In this document: positions 23,361 to 35,644 of the stretch, in pieces
Layout of the letters: every line of letters starts with the position of its first letter
Position numbering within the stretch: the first letter of the stretch is position 1
Origin: Thunnus maccoyii
Taxonomy: Eukaryota; Chordata; Actinopteri; Scombriformes; Scombridae
Assembly (NCBI RefSeq): GCF_910596095.1
Contig: NC_056545.1
Span: forward strand, 2,402,001-2,466,000
DNA: 64,000 bases
Direction: 5' to 3'
Made by a program: the position numbers and the translations under genes
The notes under the pieces: model-generated
What the model saw: only the letters and a program-made list of their open reading frames with translations
Database searches by the model: none
Told to the model about the DNA's origin: nothing

Positions 23361-24542
23361 ATAAATAATAATATATAATGACGTAGCGAATGTTTAACTC
23401 ACATGACTGATCAGCTGTTTCTGCTCTCAGTGTCTCCAGATAGCATGAAGCACGGCCAACATTAGCTGACATGACATAACAATTACAACTCGCCCAACTG
23501 AAACAAATTCCTGAAGACCTCTCTCCATTTTTCTCTTGTCAAGACAATATAACCATGGATGTATAGTAAGAGCTGGATAGGACACCGCCAATCAGCCTTG
23601 CAGCCAATTTTTCCCAGTCTACTTCTACTCTGTTTACTGGTGGATTATTAAGCCTATACCACCATCTCCTGATGAAACTATGTGTTTCGTAGTCTAGTTT
23701 ATTTGCTTCAAACCAGTTGATGAAAATGTACCTAATTTGCATTTTCCTTTTTGCGACATTTCAAAAGTTGATTTAAAATTCTCTTGTGAATCTAAAGGAA
23801 ACACAGTTATTAAAAGAAAAAAGTTCACTTTCATATTAACATATGTGACACATGTGCACACTGTCTCTTATTCCGACTGATAATGACTCCTCTTATTTTA
23901 CTCTTATCGGTTCTTTTTCATTACTAAAAAATTGCTTTTTTTAAAATATATTATTTTAAAAAAGAAAAAAATCAGAACAGGATTTATTTATATTTTAAAT
24001 GTAACTAAACATTGTTTCTAGAGCAGCAGCAGTAATATACAGCAAAGTCACTTTATAAACTCAATAATAAAGGTAAACAAATAGTGCATGCATCACTAGT
24101 CTGTAACCTGATAGAATCTATTTTACTCCCACAGGATGTGACTACGTACAAGTGTGAGGTACACACCAAACCACAAGACCATGTGTCAAGAGGAAATGAA
24201 AGAACAGTTGCAGCAGAAAAAGCAGCTACACAAGCTCCCAATTCTGTGACACAAATGTCTTGTAATGTTTCTTAATCTCTTCTGTCTCCTTAACTGAACT
24301 GGTTAAATCCAGCAGAATGCTGCTACAAAAAAGTGAAGACTGTGCAAAAATGTTTGTTTTCTTATCTTATAAGATTGACGCATGGGAAGAAGGACCAACA
24401 CAGACAAAAAGTTTGTCCAAAAAAAAAAAAAAAGCCTAGTGTTGATAAAATGTCAGATTACTGAGGGATTGATTTGAAATCATCCTCAGAGCAGAGGAGC
24501 AGTAGAGCAGGAGAATGGCACTATCAACAACTAACTAGCTGA

Positions 24543-24975
24543 AGTGTACGAAGAAGCACGGCTCGATTGGGTAAAAGTCCTCCCCTTACTGCTAATGAGT
24601 ATGAGGGGACAAGGCAAATCTAAAACAGGTTGGTCCTCATTTGAGATAATCACTGGAGACCCACGGACACAGGGATGTCTTCTCCTGGGCAGTTACAGCC
24701 CCTCAGGGGGGAAGAGTTTGATGATACTGTGCTAAACTACTGTATTAACCTCTCCAACTCTCTAAAGTCTGTCCATACTCAGGTGAAAGCAGCACTGCCA
24801 GCTCCCCTGCACTATCTGCAGTCAGGTGACTGGGTGGTGGTTAAGAACTGCAAACAGCAGAACTAGTGAAAACCACGCAGGACCAGCCCACTCCAGGTCC
24901 TACTGGTAACAAACTCTGCAGTGAAGATAGCAGAAAGAGCCACGTGGATCCACGCCAGCCATTGCAAAAGTAAAC
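24543..24975 (+). mobile_element. Endogenous retrovirus fragment (integrase C-terminal part)
   Basis: A plus-strand relic in two or three broken frames that resembles the C-terminal third of a gammaretrovirus- or epsilonretrovirus-type pol integrase. Visible are a tryptophan/leucine-rich segment before a conserved 'G..PFE'-like position, and the SH3-like DNA-binding domain with its G-D-W-V-V-V-K stretch and the closing H-x-S-H-C-K region. Stops and frameshifts interrupt it (a stop at about 24,864). No LTRs, gag or env were found around it. Non-functional fossil. Confidence 0.7.
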
Positions 24976-25486
24976 TGAAAGCTTTCCAAAGCTGTTTTGC
25001 TTTCATAAATGAAGCATCATCATGTGTTAGATCATGTGTTCTGAATTTTGCCAGCAAGATTTTCATTTTTACTGCAAATGTATCAGTTCTTCATATCGGT
25101 TATTGGTCTCCTTGATTACTAATATTCGGTATTGACCCTAAAAAAACCATATCAGTCGACCCCTAGTGAATGCAGCATTCAGATTGTACTTAATGTGTTT
25201 GTGTAGATCTGTGTCAGTCCCCCAGATGGACAAATGTGTGAACAACTTAAACAACACAGTAAATTAAAGAGTGAGATGTGAGTATAATTGAAAGTGTAGA
25301 CTACTTGAATTCTGGTGGAATTATAACTTGCATATGTATCAGGTCTCATTAGAGAGTAGTTTGAAAACATTATCAATATTACTAATATGTAATGCAGCTG
25401 ATTTTGAGCTGTTGGATGTATCAGAGCTGTTCAACAACACATGACCCCCCACCAGCCCCCCCTCCTTTTGTTATAAACTATTTTAC

Positions 25487-26659
25487 CACCAAAGTTGCAG
25501 CTGTCAAAGGTTTTCTTCTCAAAGTCATTTTGTGGATCAAGTTGACAGTTTTGATGAGCTGAAGACATCGTCTCACTGAGATTTGGGATGAAGAGAGATG
25601 TCACATCCAAATCTGAGGGACAGAATCTAGAAACAAAAAGAAAACATATAAATACTGCACTAAACAGTAAGTAACCTAGTTACTGTGGGTAAGAGATTAA
25701 GAGTAACTGGGTTAACAAGTAGATTTCTACTGGAAAACCTCTGATTTCTAGTCAGGTTTAAACTATCTGCACATGAAAAGCTGAACTGATTTAAAGCAGG
25801 TTGAGCCTTTTTCTCTCCTTTGGTGAGATTAAACTGAACATTAAACTTTGGCTCATATTTCACATCACTTTCATTCTCAGAGGTTGAACTTCAGTCTTGT
25901 TTGTTTCCTGTCAAAGCTCATTAAAACATATCACTGAGTCTTCAGAGACAAATGTCATTTAGAAAAATGTTGGTATGTCTTGTTTCTTGTTACTGGATAG
26001 TGTATTGAGCTGAACTCTTGGCATTGACCATTTGCATTAATACTCCTTACTTACTTACTTACAGCACAGTTCAGACTTCAGAGAACAGAAAGACTTTAGA
26101 CAGTGTGAGTATCATAAGTGGAAGATGACAAATGATATCAGAAGTGACTAAAATTGAAACTGACAGATTTAAATAGTTGAACAGCAGGTTAAAGGTCATT
26201 TTAACTGTGTTACAGTTTACAATGTTCTCTTACAAAACGTTATTAACAAAACCAATATAGGCAACAAGCAGCCAGACATCACAGCTTTAACAAAAGAAGT
26301 GTTGTATTATATCCAGGATCAAAACCACGGCTGTAATGTTACATTCATGTCGATTTAACGAGTCTTTATTAATTATATTACTGCATTATGTGCTGCTCCT
26401 CGCTACTGGTACTGAACACAGACTGCTGGTGTACAAACAGTTTTCTAATATATTTTACGTACATGTTAGTAAAGTTAGCGACAGCACTTCAGAAAATGCT
26501 GAAATATTAATTAGCTACATAACTGATAAACAAGACCATTGTGCTGTTTTAATGTTCGGTAGAATCAAGTTTTCAGCGGCATCAACAGTGACACAAATAC
26601 TGTAGTTTGAAACAACAACATAACATTTCAGCCAACTTACCCTCGTTACTGAGGAACAT
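25487..26659 (-). CDS. Copy C alternative 5' exons 1' and 2'
   Basis: Exon 1' is 26,641-26,659 (MFLSNE, then phase 1; donor GTAAGTTG). Exon 2' is 25,487-25,612 (126 nt; acceptor CCCTCAG, donor GTAAAATAG). They join in frame, as in copy A. Since copy C has no signal-peptide exon 1, this pair is the only first-exon candidate found. It is phase-compatible with exon 3 but not with exon 2. The product would lack a signal peptide. Downstream (plus direction) of exon 1' is a C/G-rich tract (26,750-26,900). Function of the peptide unknown. Confidence 0.4.
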
Positions 26660-29250
26660 GGTCCAGAAGCACCGACGTTCACAGTCTTTTACTTCATGCT
26701 ACTTTTTCTTTTACTTTTACTTGTTTCCTAGCATGATTCCCACCCCCGCACGTTGGAGCGGGGGGGTATGTGTCCGCCAGTCTCTACTGTTACAGCCTAC
26801 TGAGCTGTTCACATGAAAAGTGAATGGAAAGAGAGAGCTAGAGAGAGAGAGAGAGGTCTCTCACCTCCGCACAGCCTCCCTCCCCCCTTTATCCGTTGTC
26901 GGAAAGGTGAGGGGGAGGAGGGCTGACGAAGATGGAACATACAGTCACCCAACTGTCTAATCAACAAGGTGAAGACAGGACCAGATTTGGTTATTGAACA
27001 GTAATCGTGTATATTTATTGGCCTTCAGATGTTTTTCAGACAGCAGACGGGTTGTGACATCTAACCACAGATCCTAGCAGACTAACTCTAGCAATACAAA
27101 CAGCAGGTCGAGGTGAGCAGATATAAGAAAAATTTAATAATTTCAAGCAAGATGCACAAAATGCTTCCTAGAGGCAAGAAGACAAACCTGATGTCAGGCT
27201 ATAAAAATAAATTCAGGAGCAACCAATCATAGTACTAGAAAAAGTTAAAAAAAAAGAAAAGAAAAGAAAAGCCTCACAATAAAATGATAATATCTGGAAC
27301 AATGTAATGACATTTTAATAAAAACAACAGTAGCCTAAATGGAAGTAACAGTTATATCCCATCATTATAATAGTCGTAACGTCAGTTGCAGGTATAAGTA
27401 AGTGTGTAAGTACATTTTAATAGTCAGTAATCAAATCTGAGGTCATCTGAGAGCATCAACTGGAGCCTGTGGAGTTTCTTCATCTTTATTCTTCATCAAA
27501 ACTGACAAGGGTACAAGAATTTCTCCATCAACTGGTGACCACAGTTTGCAGGTAGGGGAAAAAAGAAAAAAACAATTAATTAGTCAAATATGAAATTGGT
27601 AAAGTAGTAAATTGTATGTAGAATTTCATGTTATGAGTCTTACTGTTAGTGTGAAGAAAAATATCAAGATGTACATTTTTATATGTAGGATCTAAACTTC
27701 AGGGACGCACTGATGGAGGTCCAGACATGACCAACCACATTCAATACAGTCTTCCACTCTGCTCTGTATATTATTTGTAGTGAGCTACTTTTGAAGCACT
27801 TAACTACATTTACATGCATTTCCTAAATGTGCTTCACCATAAATACACTTTAATGTGAAGGCAGTGGTAGACCTTTATTGTGAAACCTGAAGTGTACATG
27901 TGTGGTTAGTTAAAGAGCTGACTGGTTCCAGTCTAATAGCTAGTGGTTTAAAGGTTGACTTCCTCCTCTCTCCACTTCCAGCCAGCATGTTGTGAATGAC
28001 TCTCCTGTGAAATACTGTAAAATGTATCTTGCAAGTATGTTAACAGGAAGAGATTTGTATCTTGGTTTAGTTTTGCTTTGAGTAGATAATTTAGTTTCAT
28101 TTTGTTTGTTATTTTGCTGTTAGTCCACCCTGAAGCCAAAATGTCCCTAATAACTGAGTGAATAAATACTTTTGAGGGCTGTAATCCTTGTTGCTGGTGC
28201 TTCTTGGGAGTTGGGAAGAGGGGAGTCTCATTTCTATGTTGCACCAGGGTTTCCCCTACATTAGTGTGTAACAATAGTTAAGAAGCTGTTTAGCAGTTAC
28301 AGCCTCATGTTAACTTACTAAGAATGGTCCCAGTGGCTTCCTGAGGTAGTATACAGATGTTAAATGTGTAACAAAGACCGTCCTGGTGTTGGATCAGTAC
28401 TCTGTATTGGCATATACTCTGGGTTTAGGTACTGGAATCAAATCAGTAGAGAAGAATTTGGATCAGTGCATCCCTAGTGAACTTTCTATCTCAGTATTTA
28501 TGAAGAATAACTTGACAGGTTGCACATATCAGTTGTTATTCACCTGCCTGACATCCAAAATAAAGCACAATATTAGCACCAACAGTTAGTGAGCTTTAGT
28601 TGAGTCCACTGGAGGCAAGGAGGATATTAGACAAATTAGGTAGACATGCAAAACAAGCACTAACCTCTGCTCACAAGCCAGGCAAGTGTTAGTGAGAAAA
28701 CCATTAACAATGGTGAAAATAAAGAGTAGTGATTTCTTGATGCACTTCTGCAGACGACATCATTTATCTGGTTTCCTTCTTTGACCATCACTTCAGTTTC
28801 TGAGCAACTGTTGGATGAGAAAAGTAAAAGACTGCTTTATTTCTTTGTTATTGGATTCCAATGGAATGGGACTAACCCCCACACCTTTTGGTCTGCCACA
28901 GCACCCCCCCAACTTAAGACTCTTATATTATTTCTATCTCTGTCACATGGTCACTGTTTGTCTATCATGCATTGTCTTATATGTCCTGTTTGTATGTCCT
29001 TTTACGATGCCTGCCTCATGAGTTGCTCCTCAGAGATTAATGAAGTTTTTTTAATTGAAGTGAATTTAATTGGCAATGTCTTGAATATTCCCATGCATGA
29101 TGATTTGTTCCATTGCTGCAAAAAACCCAGTGCACACTTGTAATGATCAGTGTTATATAGCAGGGAAAAAATCTTCTTATGCTTTGCTTTTTGTGCTTTT
29201 AGAGAATAAATGAATGAATAATCAATAAATAATTGAATAGAAAAGTGTCT
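26660..29250. other. Non-coding region between copies C and D; D tail not recognisable
   Basis: No membrane exon like those of B, C and E is visible for copy D. A minus-strand candidate last exon lies at 27,443-27,531 (acceptor CCAG, reading GEILVPLSVLMKNKDEE and ending TGA), but nothing links it to D. A run of GA repeats lies at 26,828-26,854. Short open frames at 27,948-28,274 and 28,781-29,143 show no family resemblance. Confidence 0.35.
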
Positions 29251-29253
29251 TAC

Positions 29254-32200
29254 ATTGTCCAAGCTGTGCAGTTCACACCATCCTGTGAAAAATAGCCCGG
29301 CTGACAGTTATAACACACTGTATCAGTGCTGCTGGTTCCTTAGAGAAAGAGACACATCTGAGATTACTCACCATCACTGATCATTCACTGACAGAACAGT
29401 CTGACTTTGACGTTTGTTACCAGGTTGTTTTATCCTCTGACCAGGTGCACAGTGTGTGTTTCTCTGTCAAATTGCATCCTGTCATGACATCATCACTGTC
29501 ATCACATCTGTCTGATTTCATTTCAGTGAAGCTGAAGCTGACACTTGAAAATCACACATCCAATAATAGTCCTTTGTTTAATAATGATTGTTGACAAGTT
29601 TTTATATTTCACCATCTTGTCATTCTTGAGCAACGATGGAATCAGATTCATAACCAAACTACTGTTTGAGAGAAAACTACAATGATCCAAATGTCATCAG
29701 CTTCACTGCTTCATGCAAATACTTTCAATACTAAAGATATTTATGCTAATATGTTCATGCCAGTAAACAACTAGATTGTCAACAAATTGTATAAGTTTCA
29801 TTTTATGACTTTCAGACTTTTGTCTTTTGACCAATGTAACATCAATTTTGTCTGGTGAAGGTAATTATGACATGAAAACAAGGAAAGTGATTCATGAAGA
29901 GAAAACTATGTTTTTGTGTCCAAATAAAACAAATCTGTCCTGACAGAAAGAGCAAGATTCCTCTGCTTTTGTCTGCTGTTGAATCAATGTTGTCCACAAC
30001 GTCCCTGCAGGTGTGTCAGGCTCCTCACCTTCACCACATAGAGCAAACTTTCTCTATGACTATTACAACAGGAACAGAAACCTTCCTAACTAGATAAAGA
30101 CTGGATCAGAACAGCTGCTGTCTCTGACTCACCTACGTTTCAATCACCAGACAAAGACCAAAACAGAAACGACCAATCAGACGTTTCTGTTTTGGCACCA
30201 TGTCCTATCTGAACGCTGGTGTGAGGGCTGCAGCATGGCAGGTACCAGTGAGCACAGGACGCCAACAACTGAAATGCTAGCTATGCTAACAAACCGTCCT
30301 TCCACTTTCCACTCAGTGATGCATAAAAATCATGAGCAGCTCTTTTGGTTCTGGTCCTTCATGGACCAATCAGCTCCTCTGTCAGACTGATCATGTTTAG
30401 GGCTGACAAGATGTGAAAGAGCTTTGTAGACTTCGCCCCAGAATTGACCTCCTGACCTTTGTGTAGTGCACCTATGCAGCAGAGTGTGGGAGTCACTGAA
30501 CAGCCTTTCAAGACAAAGTAGAGCTTGAAGGTTCATCACTGCCCTTGGAAATAGAAGAATGACAACAAGTCTTTGTGAAGGATCTACTAAGTAATAATAA
30601 TACTCATGTATGCACATAGTCACTAATCAACTATGATGGTTTTACTGGTGCAAAAGTTCCAGTTGACAGCAACAAGTTGACTGGTCTGTGTTCAGTTGTG
30701 ACTTTTTCTACAGAATTATTGAGCTGCTTTTTTCCTGCTATCTAGTGGACAGAAATCAATACGTGCAGCTTTAATAAGCAACTTGTTTGTCAGGTCATGG
30801 TGTTCCCATTTAAAACTTCAACTACAACTATAATCTTAAAGTCAGCAGGAGAAAACCAACCTTTTTGTCTGATGTATTGTCCTGGTTGACAGCTTGTGTG
30901 TTTCAGTGCTTTCACACAGCCGTCCTCTGTGGAGTCCATACAGTAGAATCCCTCCAGTGGTTGACAAACTGTATTTGATGTTGATGTACATGATGTCTTT
31001 ATCTGCAGACCAGAACCTGTCAACACATACAGATGTTACATATGAGATACTAAACTTCTCTTCTGTTAAATCTACTAGACAGCAACAGCATGCTGATCTT
31101 TTTTCTGACTTCAAGACGATCTTCAGTTTTTATGACATCTTTGGGAAATGTGAAACAATAGTTTCTCCCATTTATGAATTCATATAATAATGAGCTTAGT
31201 ATAGTAATGTGTTTCAACAGTGAGCAGTATGCTCCACACAAAAGAAAAAAGTGATTATTGATCAATCTCAGATTAAACTGAGAAAACAACAGCACAGATA
31301 CAATCCTCTAATCATCATTTTCCTCATTGTTGTCATGTAGAAATTTAATGTTACAGTTTTATTGGGAAACTTGCTTGTTAGGCTCTAATTTCCACTGTGG
31401 AAGTTGTCTCAAGGCAGTAGACTCGTCATGCTGAGTCTCTGCATCTTCATAATGAAGCCGCCAACCAGACAGTTTATTCACTTCTTACAGCATTGACAGT
31501 GAGACTTGCAGTAAAAAAACTTCTTACTGCCCTTAAATTGATACTAAGGCTTCAATATCTGCCAATAATATGAATATAAATCTACCTGCATCACAGTTTC
31601 CACAGGTGAAACACTGTTTAAGTGGGATGATTCATGTAGGTTCCATCAGTGCAGGACAGACAGGATGTGCTTCTGAACTCTGTACAATCTGTTTCAACTC
31701 GACTTCCTGTGGAGAAGAAACAATTTATTATCATTATAATTATCATATTATTCACATTATATTTTAAATAATTGCTTTTCTCTCTCTGATCCCTCTTGTT
31801 CACCAGGTGACAAATATCGTACAAGCATTGTATCTTTCTGTAAATCTTCTGTCATGTCTGAATTAAGAAACAAGGAACATTTAGCTACGTAAAAGTCAGC
31901 TGTCAGAAAAAGCATCACTTTGTTTTACTGCTTATAAACAAGCAGTAAACTGTATTGATCAGCCCAGAAGTGATCAATTCTGTAAGTATTGTTGCTGGCA
32001 AACATCCTGCTTTTATGTTTCAGTTAGATCTTACCAGCAGAACATCTAGGACAGCATTCTTCTCCTATTTGGTACTCTGCATGATGACATATGAGGGAAT
32101 GTCCGATGAAGACTTTCAGTATTATTATCTGTGAAGAGTAAAAACAGTTTGACTGAACTGTTTTTGCTTGTGTTCAGGCTGTATGACAAGTGTCAAAGGT

Positions 32201-35200
32201 CACCTAGTGGGGTCTGGGGGCATGGCCCCTCCAGAATTTTTTATTTATTTATTTTTTTTAAATGGTGCAATTTGGTGCATTCTGACCATGATTTTTATCC
32301 TGGCAAAGGCACCAAATAATGCATGAAAAGTATAAAATAAAACAATTTACCTTCAAAAAGTATGCTACTAATGAAGGAGTCTTATTTCTCTCCTTACTGA
32401 ACAAAAAAAATATTTCTACTTATTTTAACTGCTAAACTATATTTTAGAGTAAAAATAACACAAATATCTGTGTTTTTTAATCTTTATCAACTTTAAAGGC
32501 AACAGAATCTACATCAATCAGTCAAAGAGAAATGTTAAAATTCTGTCACTTTCATATTAACGTGTGACTGTCAGATCACATGATGCCAGTGTCACATGAC
32601 CAGATGTGTTTTTATGACGCACTTGACTTTTCTCTTTTCTGTTGATACAGAATAAAGTAAATGTGGATGACTGCTGGTTAAGATAGTTTCAACAACTAAT
32701 TTAAGATCAAGTGTATTTAGTGATCCTGACATACAGTAAATAATTGTTTAACTAACTAATTGACTAATTGACAACTAATTAATTTATAAAGGTGAACTGT
32801 GTTAACATAATTACTGACAGCATAACTTGAATCCCATGACAGCACTCAAATGCAGCATAATATAATTCCATTTTTTCTTGCCCAACAAATAAAACAATAA
32901 GCAAATATTTACAACAAATATGAAACAAACAATTTAAACAAAGAATTTATTTGATTTTTTTCTTGAGTATAAACCAGCTTGCGCATGTTCGTCACACTTT
33001 AAAAGTTTAAGCTCTCATGACACATTTCATTCAGTCATCTAGAAAAAAACATAAAATAGAAATTAAATCTTCATGCTTGGTTTGTGTTCAGGGGCTGAGA
33101 GACATGAATGAGTCTAGTGAACCTGCAGTTTGAGGTGAATGTCAGTCAGTCTGCGGTGAAATGGTGGTTTATAATGAAGTCAGGTCACGTCAACAAGGGA
33201 AGCAACTGTGGTTACACCCAAATTCAAATAAACACGTCCTACATTTTTGTCAATTTTAAGTGTTGTTGAACCTACTCTGTACAGTTGCTGTGTTTTTATG
33301 AAATATTTTATTATCGAAAACGTTGTCGAAGTGATGAAGTGCGGACTGGTGAACTTCCTTAAACTGCGTGTGACAGTTAAAACTGTAGTTTGTTGATTTT
33401 AGTGATAAATTCACTGATGAAGGCCACTAGATGTGGCTGAAAGCTCCAGATTACTTCAAAAAAGTCGACCTTGTGTTAAGAACCAAATCATAGCATAGAG
33501 TTAATGAGGAGAGACTGTTGGGAGCTGCTACAGCAGAGTGAAAAGTTCACCACATTCTTTCTTTCCTTTCGGGGTAAAAAAGAGCAGGTATGAAGATGAT
33601 GTTTACACATCTGCAGCCGAAACACACCTGCAGTTGATCTAAAGGACAGACAGAGAAGGAAGGATAGAGGTGTTGAGTTCTAGCTAATAGTGAGAAGCTT
33701 CTGCTCCCACTCATGTATTCCAGTCACCCTGTAGCTGCCACACTGGAAACTTAGTTTTATGTTGGACAAATCTTGAAAACACAAACTCATTTCATCTTCA
33801 CACCATTTCTCAGGAGCAATTTATACTGAATAAGTGTCGAAGCCAAGATAGTATCTTAGGTTTCTACCAAGCGGGTAGCTCCCGGCCTGAAAAGTGAAGC
33901 CAATAAGGAAGTGCCTTATACCTGCATTCTTTCTAATGGCCAGCAGGGGGCGATTCCACTGGCTGCAAAAAGTCCGATTGTATGGAAGTCTATGAGAAAA
34001 TGACCCTACTTCTCACTTGATTTATTACCTCAGTAAACACTTTCCTAACAATTTTATGGTCTCAATCACTAGTGTCACTGGTGAGTATGTTTTGTTGGCA
34101 ATCCATCATCTATCTATCTTTCAGATTTTAGAGAAGCAACTCTACTGGTTTGTCCTCCTCTTGTCACTATGAATTCTTTTCCAGGAGTCTGCAGTTTGTC
34201 ATTATTTATACATTAAAAGTCAGTGTTCAGCACTTCACCTTGTCAATAATCCTCTGACCGCCCCAAACCAGCCTCGTTACGTCACACTGGTATCAGAGAG
34301 GTTTAAATACAAGATAAACTCCTCAATCTGCCTCAATGTTTAAAAACAGCTGTTTTAAAATCATCAGCTTTTATAGTATAGACTTTACTGAACAAAATAA
34401 CACAAACTCTTTTCTGTTGATACAGAATAACTCGAACCAACTCGAATCCCATCATTCCCACAACACTTAAATAAAGCATACAATAATTTCCGTTTTTCTT
34501 GTACAACAAATAAAGCAATAAGCAAATATTTACAACAAATACGAAACAAACAATTCAAACAAAGAATTTTTTTTTTTTTTTTTTTTTTGCTCGAGTGAAT
34601 CAGCACACGCATGTTAGACAGTGTCATCTCACAACACATTTCATGCAATCTTGTAGAAAAAGCAATCCTCATGCTTGGTTTGTGTTTAGGAGCTGAGTGA
34701 CATAAATGAGCCAAGTGACCCTGCAGTATGAGATGAATATCAGTCAGTCTGTGGTGAAATATGGTTTATAATGGAGTCATGTGAAGTCAACAAAAGAGAA
34801 GCAACTATATGGTTTCATCCCAATTCAAATAAACACATCCTATATATTCTTTCAAGATTAAGTATTATTGAACCCATTTTGTACAGCTGCTGTGTTAAAT
34901 ATGTAGTTATCGACAATAGGATGACTGACGAAGTGCGGACTGGTGAACTTCCTTAAACTGGGTGTGACAGTTGAAACTGTAGTTTATTTTTAGTGATAAA
35001 TGTTAGTTTGGTACCTTCATGGCACATCAGACAACACTGTCCGTCACATGTGGTGTAACTTTACTCCTTTACTCGAACACATTATTGTACCGTGAAAGTG
35101 GCGACACCATGTAGAATAAACAGCTGAGGACTGTTGTCGTACTTCATGTGTCGTATTTAGTGATAAAACGGCGTCAGCTTCCTCCAGAAAAGACGGAGCT

Positions 35201-35267
35201 CAGAATTATTATCAGACAAATTCAACTAATCTGTGACACTTACCAGAAACAGCAACGACGAAAACAT
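29254..35267 (-). pseudogene. TNFRSF14-like copy D, frameshifted and chimeric
   Basis: Exon 1 is 35,244-35,267 (MFSSLLFL). Exon 2 is 32,035-32,128 (CRD1 with EYQIGEECCPRCSAG). Exon 3 is 31,586-31,706, exon 4 is 30,861-31,016 and exon 5 is 29,254-29,338. Exon 3 is 121 nt instead of 126: five bases (from 'gtccagtggg') are missing at about 31,621, shifting frame inside CRD2. Exon 5 reads GTSSTDTVCYNCQPGYFSQ, a CRD of the same fold but unlike exon 5 of B, C and E, and 85 nt instead of 88 (still in phase). Intron 4 matches the other copies up to about 29,484 and then diverges, so the 3' part comes from another source. No membrane exon or tail was found. Probably a pseudogene. Confidence 0.75.
32129..35243. 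other. Intron 1 of copy D with internal duplications
   Basis: Contains two copies (about 32,880-33,400 and 34,490-35,000) of a block also present at 41,430-42,130 in copy E. It begins 'caacaaataaa.caataagc' and ends 'gtgaacttccttaaactg'. A T-run lies at 34,567-34,589. No exon is convincing; exons 1'/2' are absent. Confidence 0.5.
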
Positions 35268-35480
35268 GATGTCACACGTTACCACCTTGCTTCATATAGT
35301 CTTGAGCCCTTTAGTTCAGTGTTTTTTGTTAAACAAACTATTCAGAACAAAAGTGAAAGGACTTCTGCAGGAAATCAACATCAGTCAGCGGGAGGAGGAG
35401 CTGATGTTTACAGCAGATTTCAGCCATCACTCTGTTCGACTGAGCACTAGTCAGTGAGTTTAACAAAAGATAATCAGATA

Positions 35481-35591
35481 ATGACAAATGATCTACATCC
35501 TGAAATTAAAGATGTCCTGAAGAACACTGAGGAACAGTGTTGTGAATCAATGGAGCCTCAAAATTGGCCAAATAAAGACAGATCAGTAGTT
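35481..35591 (+). pseudogene. ORF P, copy next to D (truncated)
   Basis: ATG at 35,481 opens MTNDLHPEIKDVLKNTEE, in the same frame as the copies at 15,513 and 42,943. It is lost after RSVV where a LINE-bearing segment begins at about 35,592, so the splice donor is gone. It supports the view that the frame was constrained before truncation. Product unknown. Confidence 0.35.
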
Positions 35592-35644
35592 TCATTATAC
35601 ACAGAATGTTTATAAAATCCATCAGGAAATCACAATAAAGTCAC

